Origin: Asterias amurensis
Taxonomy: Eukaryota > Echinodermata > Asteroidea > Forcipulatida > Asteriidae
Assembly (NCBI RefSeq): GCF_032118995.1
Contig: NC_092665.1
Location: 14,652,012-14,716,011 of the forward strand
Direction: 5' to 3'
Length of the DNA stretch: 64,000 nucleotides
The translations under genes were made by a program, and so were the position numbers. Positions 11,577 to 23,300 of this stretch are shown here, piece by piece (the first letter of the stretch is position 1; each line of letters opens with the position of its first letter). The notes beneath the pieces are model-generated. The model searched no databases. It was not told the origin of the DNA and saw only the letters and a program-made list of their open reading frames with translations.

Positions 11577-12004
11577 GCAAGACAAACAAACAAACACAGA
11601 AACATTTTTAAGGCTAGAAATAATGAGATGCAAAACGAGACTTAAAAGAAAGTTTCCAACAATTTCTTTAAGAAATTAAAATTACTTTCTGCATTTTTGT
11701 TGTCGCTTTAACCAATTCTTACAACAATCATAGTAAAAGACTTATTTCACATTTTTGCTTATATTTGATTAAAGAAGCATGCGAGTGGCACTAGCCACAA
11801 ACAACAGAAAACATGCATCATTTCTAGCTGGTAATCCACTACTTCCAAATGAATTGGTAACCTTTGTGCTTAAAACCTTTTCATACCACAGGCGAGTTCA
11901 GTAGATTAAAGGCCCTTTCAAAACGAGCCGCTTTTTAACAAAAGACATTGACTAAAACGACATTGATGTTTAGAACTTGGGCCCCAACAGCAAAATCTAA
12001 ATGA

Positions 12005-12010
12005 TTTATT
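12005..12010 (-). promoter_or_regulatory. Candidate poly(A) signal for the C7orf25 homologue
   Basis: AATAAA on the minus strand, about 117 nt past the stop codon at 12127. Distance and sequence fit a short 3' UTR. Confidence 0.5.
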
Positions 12011-12126
12011 ATCAAAGCAAACAAAACCCTGTGTTTACTTTTAAAAGAAAGTTAAATTCAACATGCTCTAAATATATCTCAACCAGAATCAAATGTTGTT
12101 GGTTATTGCTTGAAATACTTAGGGGC

Positions 12127-15100
12127 TCATGTAGATATACTCTCTGCCCGCGACTGTAACGATGAAACGACGGGTGGGGCATAGGGCGGGGCACCTGCGC
12201 CGTCTTTGGTACCGCATTCGGATCGTATACTTTCTTGCTCGGTGTGCTGGGCTGATAACTTATCGCATACTGCATCTTCTGTAGAGGGTTGCAAGTTTGC
12301 CTTGCCAATGAGGGCGCTGTTTTGTTTCTTTTCGGTCAACGCTCTTGATTGGTGTATATGAACGGCAAAGGTGACGCCCTGTTGGTGGCGAGGAAAATAA
12401 AATGTCAAATCTAGTCAGTTCAAGATAAGAATAAACTATCAACAGTATACTTGCAGTGCAACCAAGTGTTAAACCTCTTTTGTTAGGAGTGTTGGCTCTG
12501 AAAAGAGCCGGTTAGTCAGCTCAGTAGAAAAGTCCTTTTATAAGATTCCGTAAACAAGTTTAACATTGAAGAGCATGTTAAATAAGCCAATCGCAAGTTA
12601 GATTTGAATTATGTCCGGTACAATGACTTGCTTTGTCACAATTTATCGCTTACAATTTAATTCCTCCGACTATTGAGACAGTTGGTGTGTCAAATGATTC
12701 GTGGCAAGCTTTTGTATAGCAACCTCCAGATGAGCAAACCCTGGTAACGTTGTGATATACACATTCATTCAAAACTGCACTACCAGAGTATTGTTCTCGA
12801 CTGCCATTTTAAACAGTTTTTGTTCTTATTCTTCAAATTTACATAACTGAGTTCACTCAATCTGTGTGTTTAATATCCTTGTTAAAAAAAACTTTGTAAC
12901 ATTTCCGGAAACATCCAAACACCATACAAGCACTTACTCTGTTAATAGCTGCTCGCACAAAGCCCACATTTGCTGTTATTGTAACAGCCTTAATTTTGTC
13001 ACCAGTCCCAAAGATCACCTGTAAATGACACAAAGAAAGGCACACATTTTCAGATTTTAACTCACAATTCACTGTGGTTTTGAACGATAGATTGAATGAC
13101 AGAACCAACTATATACGAATGATTCAAGAAACCCAGACTTGCCTTAGCTCGGTGCTTTATTCTGTGGCTCTCTTCCATAACTGCAGCCCGTTCAGTCGGT
13201 TCGTCGTCAATAACGCTGATCCTCTCAAGCAACGCCTGGGCTCGTTCCTTCTCTCGTGGTCCGGCGATGGTATGAAGTATATTTCTGAAGTCGGTAATCG
13301 CTGTCTGGCAAGCAAAAAGGTCCTTATCTGTGGATTAACGAAACAAAAAACATATAACTCGATAGGCTTGAAATAACTTGTTTAAATGGATTAATACCAG
13401 CTAAAATTTCATGTGTAATTTACACCGAATGTAAGTGGTGCCCTGTTTACCACTCTAATGTCACTCCTTTCCATATAATCATCCCCATATGCCAAGACGA
13501 TTGTTGAGTTTTTGACAAAACTTGTTCTTGCAAAACTGTCTGAAAAAATACCATGAAACAGGAACACATACCAATACAGATCATCATGTCTTTATATCAA
13601 CCGTGTGCACTGATGTCGCAGGCAGATACTCTGTTTGGTCGGCTATTTTTGGAGTGAAATTTTAATGACGTGTATACGGACAGGGAACCAGTCTAATCAG
13701 CACCTACCTTTAAGGAACTGTTCTACCTCTGTCACTAGAGGGCGGTCTCTTTCCTGATCGGCGAGTTCCTGAATGAGGGGTTCTTGGAAGGCATGCCAGC
13801 AGCCTCCGTGGGTCAGGTCCGACACCAGTGCCACTAGAGTTGTCACATCCAAATTCACTTTGGGGCGCTCGCCGTTGCCCAAGAGAGAGGCGTTGGTGGG
13901 CTGTGGCGGAAAGAAGTAGGCATGAGGCGTTTGAGAACAAGTGGTGGTCAAAGTTGGCATCTCAATTCCATAAAATATCTTACTTTATGCCACGCAAATA
14001 TAACTCAGTGTGATAAAGGTTTAACAGTCTCTACAATGGCATGGCGTGGCCGAGAGATCAAGCGCACCAGACTCAAGCTCTGGTGTTTTTGATCAGCAGA
14101 GTGTGGGTTCGAATCCCAGTCTTGACCCTTGTGCCCTTGGGCAAGACACTTGAACATTATTGCCTGGTTCCTTCATTTGGGACATAAAGCGGTAGGTCCT
14201 ATCTTGTGTTAAGTGCATTTTTTATAGAGTTGGGGTTTTCTGGCAAGGTTGGCTGCAGATCGTGCCACATCACATTGTAATCTGTTTCATGGTGCTACGT
14301 AAAAAAATAAGTCTTTACAAACATAGCTCCACATACCTTGGAGAAACAATTGTGAACACTTTGAGATTCCGGGTTTGATAAAGCACTGCAAGAACTGCGT
14401 ATTATCATTCTTATTGTTAATTTATTTTTTACGGACTTTGTGAATTCCTCACTACTCCTGAATCAAGAAATTTCATAAATTAAAACAATTCGCCATTTTA
14501 AAAAGGAAATCTTTTATCTTAGATCCTAGCTAGGTGTGTGCTATAAGTGATGCAAATTTTCCCTGCACCAGATTTTCAGTTAACAACCGAAGTACGTAAC
14601 AAGAAATCTCTCTGAGTCTGACTTACAACTTCGGGGGTCGCTATCGTTGGAAGCTGAAGGGGATAATTCTCGCTCTCTCCAATACTTGCGAAGACGTGAC
14701 CATGTGACCGGATGCCAAGTTCATCTAGATCGTCTACAAACAAACAATAACAACAACAACAACAAGCATGATACTTTTCTTAAAATGCAACTTCTTCGTT
14801 TTTCATGATAAAAAGTATAGAGACTTCTCTGTGAATGTGATTCCTCATAGGGTGCCCTTTACCAAGTAGAAAATACCTGTTGCCCTTTAACAAATGAAGC
14901 ATACAGGCCTACTACTTGCTGGGTAGATGGTGTTCTTTTATTATCATTTTATTTCCATTGTATGTTCATTTGATTCATACCCAGTGGTCAGAGCACTGAC
15001 CAGACCAAACTCACCCACTATGGCTTTGGTCACCCCTCCATAGAAGACGACGTTGACCGTCGGAGGGTTGTAGTTGAGTGGATGCTGGTGGCTAGCTTGG

Positions 15101-16487
15101 AGATACTGTTCAGCTTGCTCAACGATGTCATGTTCCCCGTATTCACCCTCTCCTACAACACACAAAAATGAGAATAGTCGGGTCATTTTTGGAATTCAAC
15201 TTCTAGTGGTTTAGTCATTGGGGTGTGGGTTTGAATCCCAGGGTATATGGGTAGCACTACACTAAACACTTGATCCAAATCAACTTCCACCAGAGGCACA
15301 CTGCCACCTCCTCCTGGGGCTGAAACAGGGTTACCCCCTTCACAGTCCGTAAGGATGTAGGAATGGGTATCATCCACTAGGAGCCACCACCTCCTGGGGC
15401 TGAAACAGGGTTACCCCCTTCACAGTCCGTAAGGATGTAGGAATGGGTATCATCCAGTAGGAGCCACCACCTCCTGGGGCTGAAACAGGGTTACCCCCTT
15501 CACAGTCCGTAAGGATGTAGGCAAGGGTATCATCCACTAGGAGCCTGTCTGGTAGATCAGAATGCATCCTTAACAACTTTTTACAAAGCAATCATGGTTA
15601 AGTCAAAGTGCTATGCTCAAGGGCACAAGTGCTCAACCAGGATTCGAACCCGCACTCTGCTGCTGAAAACAGAGCTTGGGGCCAGGTGACGTAGACCACT
15701 CAGTCCCTTCAGTGACTTTGAAGTAAAGTAGGTAGTTAGGTGTGGTTGGGATGGGGAGAAATTGAAGGACTTGAAGTATCAAAATAAATAACAAAGTCAA
15801 CCATACGTACCTTCCCATATTCTGTGCAGAGCCTTGGCCTTGCGTGCTGTAATCTTTACCCACGATGCCCCACCGTGACCTACGACATCAACAATGACGG
15901 TGTTCTCATTACCATGGCAACCCTCAAAATGGAAGGGATGCAGGACGCTGATGACGTGACCGAATGATTCGATGCTGTGGATGATCCCCTCCAGGTGGCT
16001 CAGGTTGGTGCTTTTAAGCTGGTTCTCTTTCAGGGCGATAGTGCCGTCCTTGAGCTGAAAATTGATGAAGAGAGGATTTTGTATGATTAGCATGACATGG
16101 GGTGAGAGTTATTGCCGGCAAAATGGTACAATCTGAAAGGCATTCCCACCTTTGGAAACCCCTGGAGTTATAGATTTCAAGGAGCTGCTAGACAAAGAGA
16201 TCAAAGACTTTAAATTTCTGAAGCTACTTTACCTTCAGATTAAAATAATACAATCAGGTTGAATATCATGCCTGAAAATGGCATAGCTACAACAATATCA
16301 TCAGACAAAATAAGCACCACTAAATAATCACCGATTTGACAAACGTGAGCTCCGACTGGACTTTCTTGATGAGCTTTCCGATGCCAGAGATGCCAGCTTC
16401 TTTTGCCTGCAGAATCTGAGCTCTGGCCAGAAGTCCTTGGGCTCGGATCAGAAGACGCTGCAATGCTTCCTGGGTAGACTCATCCAT
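12127..16487 (-). CDS. C7orf25: C7orf25 / UPF0415 family protein (DUF1308), complete
   Basis: Homologue of vertebrate C7orf25 (UPF0415), a conserved protein without a settled function. Coding exons in order: 16487-16332, 16054-15811, 15152-15015, 14733-14627, 13900-13708, 13327-13143, 13018-12938, 12378-12127. Phases join without a break to give 451 codons plus stop; the human protein is of similar length (about 420 aa). Recognisable blocks: STNLSHLEGI and VDVVGHGGASWVKI in exon 2, EQAEQYLQASHQHP in exon 3, VNLDVTTLVALVSDLTHGGC in exon 5, IFGTGDKIKAVTITANVGFV in exon 7 and a FAVHIHQSRALTEKK tail in exon 8. The start MDESTQEALQRLLIRAQGLL aligns with the family N-terminus. The exon 6 donor is GCAAGT, so that intron appears to be GC-AG. 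The gene lies head-to-head with RCC2. Confidence 0.92.
13137..13148 (-). promoter_or_regulatory. GC-AG 5' splice site of C7orf25 exon 6
   Basis: Transcript-strand sequence AAG|GCAAGT, with the exon ending at 13143. Only this cut gives phase 0, which the next exon (GTG ATC TTT GGG) needs. The nearby GT at 13138-13137 would shift the frame. Confidence 0.7.
14037..14300 (+). repeat. tRNA-derived SINE
   Basis: GGCGTGGCCGAGAGATCAAG resembles a Leu/Ser tRNA head with an A box. GGTTCGAATCC is a perfect B box. The body CTTGGGCAAGACACTTGAAC matches 1770-2107. It lies in a C7orf25 intron. Confidence 0.75.
14846..14922 (-). mobile_element. Foldback family D, partial
   Basis: CTCATAGGGTGCCCTTTACC through GAAGCATACAGGCCTAC matches one half of the element at 9287. 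Confidence 0.6.
15200..15690 (-). repeat. Rearranged SINE with 80-bp tandem triplication
   Basis: In reverse orientation it carries the SINE body phrase GGGTAACCCTGTTTCAGCCC and a B-box region (15640-15655). An 80-bp unit starting CTCCTGGGGCTGAAACAGGG occurs at 15311, 15391 and 15471 with few differences. It lies in a C7orf25 intron, between exons 16054-15811 and 15152-15015. Confidence 0.85.
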
Positions 16488-17364
16488 ATTCAATGCTGAT
16501 TGTTTGCGGCCTAGGTGCGTTACAAACTCATATCATCACTATTGAAAATCTACTAACCAAAGTAAAAAAAGTTAATTTTTCTACTGACAAATAACATCAA
16601 TTTTTAATATTATAATTTAATTTTAAATGGTAATTAAATAATTATAATTATATAAGTTAACTATAATTTTCAAATTAAAAAAGAATGAAACAGCGAATAT
16701 AATGTAAAGTTGTGTTGAATCTAAAGAAGCTCGAAAGTTAAATTGTCGGTCCATTTTCGACGATCATGATTCATAAGTCGTAATCGTAGTCGTGTCTTCA
16801 TATCATGACGACACGAATGGATCAACATATGATGGATCAACGATCGACAATCGATGGCAAATGGACATGATGATGATGGAGTTATTTATTATAATCCCTT
16901 AGTTTTGGCAAGACAATCATACATTTCAAACAATAATTTTGAAATAACTTTCTCAGAAGCGGAATAGTAGTACCTTTCCTTCGGAGTAAGACGTAATCGA
17001 AATGATGAAAGTCGCGTGATGGAAAGACGTTTTAACTTCACAACATTGCGACAAGCATGCGTAAATTCGTAAATTTAAAGATCTCTATGTTATGAATTAT
17101 GTTACAGAAGACACGTCTGGGTACAAGTCTGGAGTTCGAGCATCAATTGCACGTAAAGTTACGAATGTTCGTTTTTACGGTACCAGTCCATTAAAAAGAA
17201 GGGATCGTTTCAGCCAGTAGAGGGCGCCCGTCAGTTGGAGCCACGGAGATTTTTAATATGCAAATGAGTTTTGCTAGACTTTTTCCCGGCAAATTTCTTT
17301 GTGTACGGGGCTACGCAGACTGGCTTTATTTCTCTGTAATTTCAACAATTCCCTGAAAGTGAAG
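16488..17364. promoter_or_regulatory. Head-to-head intergenic region, candidate bidirectional promoter
   Basis: 877 bp separate the ATG of C7orf25 (16487, minus) from the ATG of RCC2 (17365, plus). A possible acceptor (CACCTAG on the minus strand near 16511) suggests a C7orf25 5' UTR intron. About 16560-16700 is very AT-rich. An octamer ATGCAAAT lies at 17258-17265, about 100 bp before the RCC2 ATG. No ORF of note lies inside. Confidence 0.55.
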
Positions 17365-20300
17365 ATGCCAAGAGCGAAGAAACGTTTTCCCGGGGAGAGT
17401 GGAGATGCCGCTGGACAGAAAAAGAAATCGAAAGGGGGTGCCAATGCGGCGAGTTTGGCCACGGCTGGTGCGGACACTGGCATGGAAAAGATTGTAAGTG
17501 TGTGTAGTGTTTCGTTAAGTTCTTTGTGATGTCAAATAGTGTTTCAATGCGTGTTGGACATTTGATATAGCCCGATGTGATATGAGCGGGTTTTGTGTGT
17601 ACACTGAGCCAGGCACAGTCGGGGCATTGTTATGGTTTAAATGCCACCATCCGTGTGGCGTCTGTCGTTGTTCTGTGGCATGGTTGCAGGAAACGACAGA
17701 CAACGAACATTTTTAATCACACATGTGTTAGTCAACTATCAAAATTAACAATGAATGTTCTGCCCTGCTGTGTGCTGTGGCCTGTGGGTATATTTCTCAA
17801 GTTCAATTGAGATTATATGCAGGATTGTTGTGCAGTAGATTCATGAACATGCGTTTTAAATTTCATTTGATTTTAAGCAGAGTCAGTAGTTGGCATTCAA
17901 ACAGTAAAAAAAACACAACCATGTGTTCCATGGATAAATTAAATAAAAGGACAAAGAAAAGCACAAAGAAAAGCAAGCATAATTTCCATTATTTTCAGGG
18001 AGAAACACCCTTTATTTTTACTTTTATTTTGATCCCATCCGTGTAGACTGTAGCCATTATTAAAGCCATTTTACACTTTTGGAGCAGAAAAAAAAATAAA
18101 AGTTCACAGATTTACAAATAACTTACAGGGTTTACAGAAGGTAATGGTGAAAGACTTCTCTTGAAATATTATTCCATGAAATACTTTACTTTTTGAGAAA
18201 ACATTAAAGCAATTATCAATTCTCGATATCGAGAATTACGGATTTATAGTAAACACATGTCATGACATGGCGAAACGTGCGGAAACAAGGGTGGGTTTCC
18301 CGTAATTTTCTCCCGAGTCCGATGACCGATTGAGCCGAACTTTTCACGGGTTTGTTACTTTATATAAAAGGATACACGAAGTGTGGGCCTTTGGACAATA
18401 CTGTTTACCGAAAGTGTCCAATGGCTTTAATATTATACAATTTTTATACAAACAAGAACTACCGTCAATCAATCAAAGTTCAAACTTGAGCTGAAGTTTT
18501 TTTTCTTTTCATTCTGCTTTTATTGTCATGATTGTCGAGGCCAACTGCGGAAAATATGCTGAATCCTACCGCCAATTGTTTCACTCCTTCTGACAAAACC
18601 AAAATCTGTTTTTTATGTCATAATGATGAGAAACATGATAGGTGGGAGTCGGTATTTGGGTTTTTTAAATCTTGTTTTCCTAAATCATGATATTCCACTT
18701 GAAAACTTAAACCACACTGAAAACAAACCGTTAAAAACATTTTGATTTTGTTTTCAAAAATGTTGAATAATTAAAAATTCCCTCAATCAAAGATTGGTGT
18801 GGGTGTCCAGCAAACTGAAAATCATCATATTTGTTTATTGTACGAACTGATTCATTCAAGTACTTATGCATCTATGAGCAAAATTTTAAAAATCAAATAT
18901 GCTTTATGGTTTACTGTGCACAAACCTTACTAGATTGTGAACGCATGTATCTCTACGATGCAAAGTTTCAAATCCTACTCATGTACTTAAGCGGACCTGA
19001 TGACTAGACTGTATTCCCACAATGCTGTGCAAATAGCTACACCCAAACTCGAGTACATGCGTGTTGTTAAAAAGAACATTACAAAGATCAATGCATAAAT
19101 TGTCATGACTTGACATATTAGGACTTCAAAGCTATAAAAACTTCAAGAGATTTTTTGTGATGAATTTTTTGCACTTCTCAGCAGATCAGCCAAATCCTCT
19201 ATACATATTTCTTAATTTTGGGTTGAGCAAAGAAAAATTAAAAAATAGTTAATGGCTTGATGTTTCAACCCTAGCAGAGTCTTTCTCGAAGGCTAAATGA
19301 CCAAAGGCTAAATGACCAAAGAAAAATTAATTAAAGCTTTTTGTAGTTTCTTTGTAAGTTGAACATAGTTGCGGAACTGAGAAAAACATATTTTTTCTGT
19401 GAATTTTTCCTCAGAAACTGAAAGAGCCGCCCTTCGTGGGAGAGCTGTTATTCAGCGGAGGCACCAACTGGGACCTTGTTGGTCGCTCAAGGCTCCCCAA
19501 GTCCAGTGGTAAGACACAAATATAAGAAGAGTTTATCTATCATCAAGGGGTTAGCCAGGATGTGGTAAAATGGTGTCTAAGGTTACTGAACAAATTTTAA
19601 AAGGGTGTCCAAAGGGTTGACTTTGTACATGTAGATGGATTCACCTCATGATATACTACACTATTGCCTCAAGTTTGTCTATCATTCAAAACCACTATGG
19701 ATTTTATTAAATGGTCAGCCAGTAGGAGGGTTGACTGTGTACAAGATGCATTCACCACATGAGCGTAAACTATTGCCCGTTGACATAGTTTGTCTATCAT
19801 TCAAAACCACTGTGGATAATATTGAATGGTCACCTAGTAGGAGGGTCGACTGTGTACACATGTACATTTGTGACTTCGTTCTCCACATGATTTCATATTG
19901 CAGGCTTACATACAGTGATACAGCACCATGTGAACCATTACATGGTGCTATGTAAAAGGAGCTCATAATAAAAAAAAACGTGCTCCCACATACCTTGCAG
20001 GAAATACTGTTTGTTAAATTCCCTGGAGCGTCACTGAGTGGACGGGTATGGTGCGCTATATAAGAAGCCACTATTGTTTTTGTTTTTTTATCATTTAAAA
20101 GTTGTGGATGATAGTGAATGGTACAGAGAGTAGGAGGGGTAACTGTTATGCAGTCACCACGCGACATCACAATGCATAGTTTCATTCAGTAGCAATGTGG
20201 ATGTATTGAATTTGAATAATACACTGTACCTGATTAAATTTTTAATGCACATTTCTGCAGAAAATCAATTATCATCAAGCAAAGCACTTACTGATTTGTT

Positions 20301-23300
20301 CAGCATGATTTTGTTTAAAGTAGTTGGCAACCTTTTGTCTGTTTGTCTATGTTTTGTTCCATAATGATTTTTCTCATGAACTGATTTTATTATTTAATCA
20401 ACTTCTCCGCTGAAATTGATTATTTTATTTTTGTTTGGTAACCTCCACCTTGTAGCTGGTAAACAACAGATCGGGGGACGTAACCTCTGGGGGCCACACC
20501 GCCTGGCCGTCTTAGCTGGTATCCGTGTTCGCAGCGTTATCTCAGGTCCCACAGCGTGCCATAGCATCATCATTACGGAGGCGGGCAAGGCCATGAGCTG
20601 GGGTGAGTACCATCGGTGATCGTGGATCGATGAATATACAGGCCTGTATGCTTCGTTTTTGAAAGGGCAAGGGCACCAAGGCATTTTCTCCTTTAGTAAA
20701 AGGGCACCCTATGAGGAAATTACAAATTTCTACTGGAGCATTTCAAGGGCACAAAGGCAATGACCAGGTGGGGTACAGAGGCAATTGCCTTTGTCGTTCC
20801 TGTGAAGTATCAAGCCTGATTATTTTTTGTCTAATAATTTAAGTTTATGATTTAAAGTTAAGAATTTCCAGCGCGAATGTTAAAGCACCTTGAGTGGCAC
20901 TGAGTGACGGAAATGCCCAATATATAAGAAGCCACTATGTGTTAGTGCTGGGCGAATAGTGAAATTTTGTTATTCGGATACCGCTGGCCAACTATCCGAA
21001 ATTAACCGGATATTCGAATAGTTGTTTTCTCAGCTAGAGGGCGCTATTAAAAAAAATATATACACATATATTTATTTTTTTATTTTATTTTTTCGCTAGA
21101 GGGCGCTGTTCGTTTGTGAATGAGATCTTCTGGGCGGATTGATATTAGTTTTAGACAGTGTCACTCGGTTCATTCATAAAAATGACCGGATCTAATTTAA
21201 AGAAATGTCATTGTTTTAACTCTTCACGGAGGTGAGCATAGTTAAATACTTAATTTATGCTGTTTTATGCTATCCGGTTTATAAATAGCTATTCGCGCCC
21301 TATGCGGATATCCGGTTAAGAAAAAAAAGGCATTCGCGGTTACGGATAGGAAAACCTATTCGCCATTAACCGGATATTCGAATAATTCGCCCAGGCCTAC
21401 TGTGTATTATTATTACTACATTACTCTACTCACATTATTTTTGGTGACTTGTTTAAATCTTTAACTTGTTATGTTGATGACAAAGGTCGCGGGGACAAAG
21501 GTCAGCTCGGCCACGGGGAGGCAGTCCGATGTGAAGCGCCGAAGATCATTGAGGCATTAAAGGACTTCAACATCGTAAACGCAGCGTGTGGACGAAGCCA
21601 CTCCATGTGTCTCACAGGTAAGAGTATGGGCCTTTTCAACACCATGGCTTAAGCTTCGGCTTAGGCTTCTGTTTCTTGTTTAGACTCAGTATGCCGGTTT
21701 GAAGCCGCATCCAAATGCGTTAGTCAGGTTGGTGTAGAGGTATCTCCTTTTTCAAGACCTTCTAGGGCTGGCTTAGGCCCAGGCTTAAGCCCAGCTAATA
21801 CTTCCTGCGAATGCCAAAGCGAATTTGATGTGAATTTGACGTCACAACACTGTTTTCGCAGAGAATGTTTCGCAAAAGTTGAGGCGAATTTACGTAGCGA
21901 ATATGTGACGCCAGTAGTCGTATCACATTCACATTCGAAGGAAGTATGAACCAGGCTTTAGGCTATTGCTGAAGCTTATGCTCTGGCTGAGGCTTAGGCT
22001 CCGGCTGAGCCCCCTGCTAAGGCTTAGACTTAAGAGTTGGCTCCGGTCTCTGGCTTAGACTCAACGTGCCTGTTTGAAGCCTCATCCATTAGCGGGTGGC
22101 CAGGTTAGGGTAGAGCTATCTTTTCTCACCTTCCACCTCTAGAACTTTGGTTTGAACCACGGTTTGGAGAAAGGTCGTTCCAAATCATTGGTCTAGCTAC
22201 AGAACCTTGTTTGCACAGGGAATATTCAAATGAGCGATGTCAAGTGTGGACCGAAGAAAACATGGAGGAGTGTAATATGAGATTAAATTGGAAGTTTATC
22301 TACATACCTTGACGTTTTTACTAATCCTTCCTTTTTTTGCACCAATACTTCCTCCAAAGTTTTGTGGTTGAAATCAGAACGATTATTTTTTATTTATTTT
22401 TTCCAATTTTTATAGATGAGGGCGCTGTGTATGCATTTGGTGACAACAAACTCGGGCAACTCGGCGTTGGCCATCAGAACACACCGGTAACCACCCCAAC
22501 TAAGGTGAGATTTAAATTCATTATTCGTCAGCTTTCCTGTGTAGACTTCTTCTATTTCGAGTGGTGTTCTCGGCCAATGATGTTACGACAGAGTTGTCCA
22601 AAGATCTCCCTGTCCCTCTCACATATTTGTAGATATTTCATCTGCTGTCACGAACCCAGTGTCCCAGGGGTCGATTTCACAAGGAGTTAGGAGTCGTAAC
22701 TTAGGACTAGTCCTAGGAGATACTACAAACATACAGCTAGTCCTAAGTTTTGACTCGTCCTAACCCGAGATAAGACTAGTCTTAACTCTTTGTGAAATCC
22801 ACCCCTGTATACACCATGACACTGGTAATGCAAGACTCACTTTATATGTAGGGACCAGACTGTTTTTTCCTTGCAGCCTCAGTTTGGTTAGATTAGTTTT
22901 AATGGGGGGTTCCCCACAAACAAGGTTAGGCCTCTTTGAGTTTTGTGTTGTTGTACTCTCCTCAAAGCATTGCCGCTGTCCTGGTAAGGGTTGGTTGCAA
23001 AATCCATTTGTGCTTTGTGCTTATAATGCTGTCAATATTGACCCTATGAGTTACGATTTTGTCTCTTGGTAAGAAAAACTATCAAAGGATTTGGGTACTT
23101 TTTGTAACACAAAACATAATGTCCACAGATTTGCATTAAACTTACTCAGTTTGAAGATAATGATAGCAGAATACTTTACATAAAATATTACTTGCTGAGG
23201 TGCTGTAGTTTTTGAGAAATGAGTAAAACAAGTCACGAAAATAATTTTCGTATGTAAAAACGTAAAACCGGTTATGGTATGTTATGGTAAAAAATCATGA

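Larger units (their letters stand above)
8611..12004. other. Intergenic region between VEPH1 5' end and C7orf25 3' end
   Basis: No supported gene. It contains the 151-bp tandem duplication (8798-9100), a foldback element at 9287-9463, a TTAA foldback at 10593-10978 and a composite one at 11112-11576. The remainder (for example 9465-10590) shows nothing I recognise. Confidence 0.6.

Noticed and set aside
14037..14120. Functional tRNA-Leu/Ser
   Set aside because: The head runs on into the SINE body shared with 1770-2107; anticodon and acceptor stem are not convincing.
19715..20185. 156-codon minus ORF
   Set aside because: Lies entirely in minisatellite units and a SINE tail in RCC2 intron 2.
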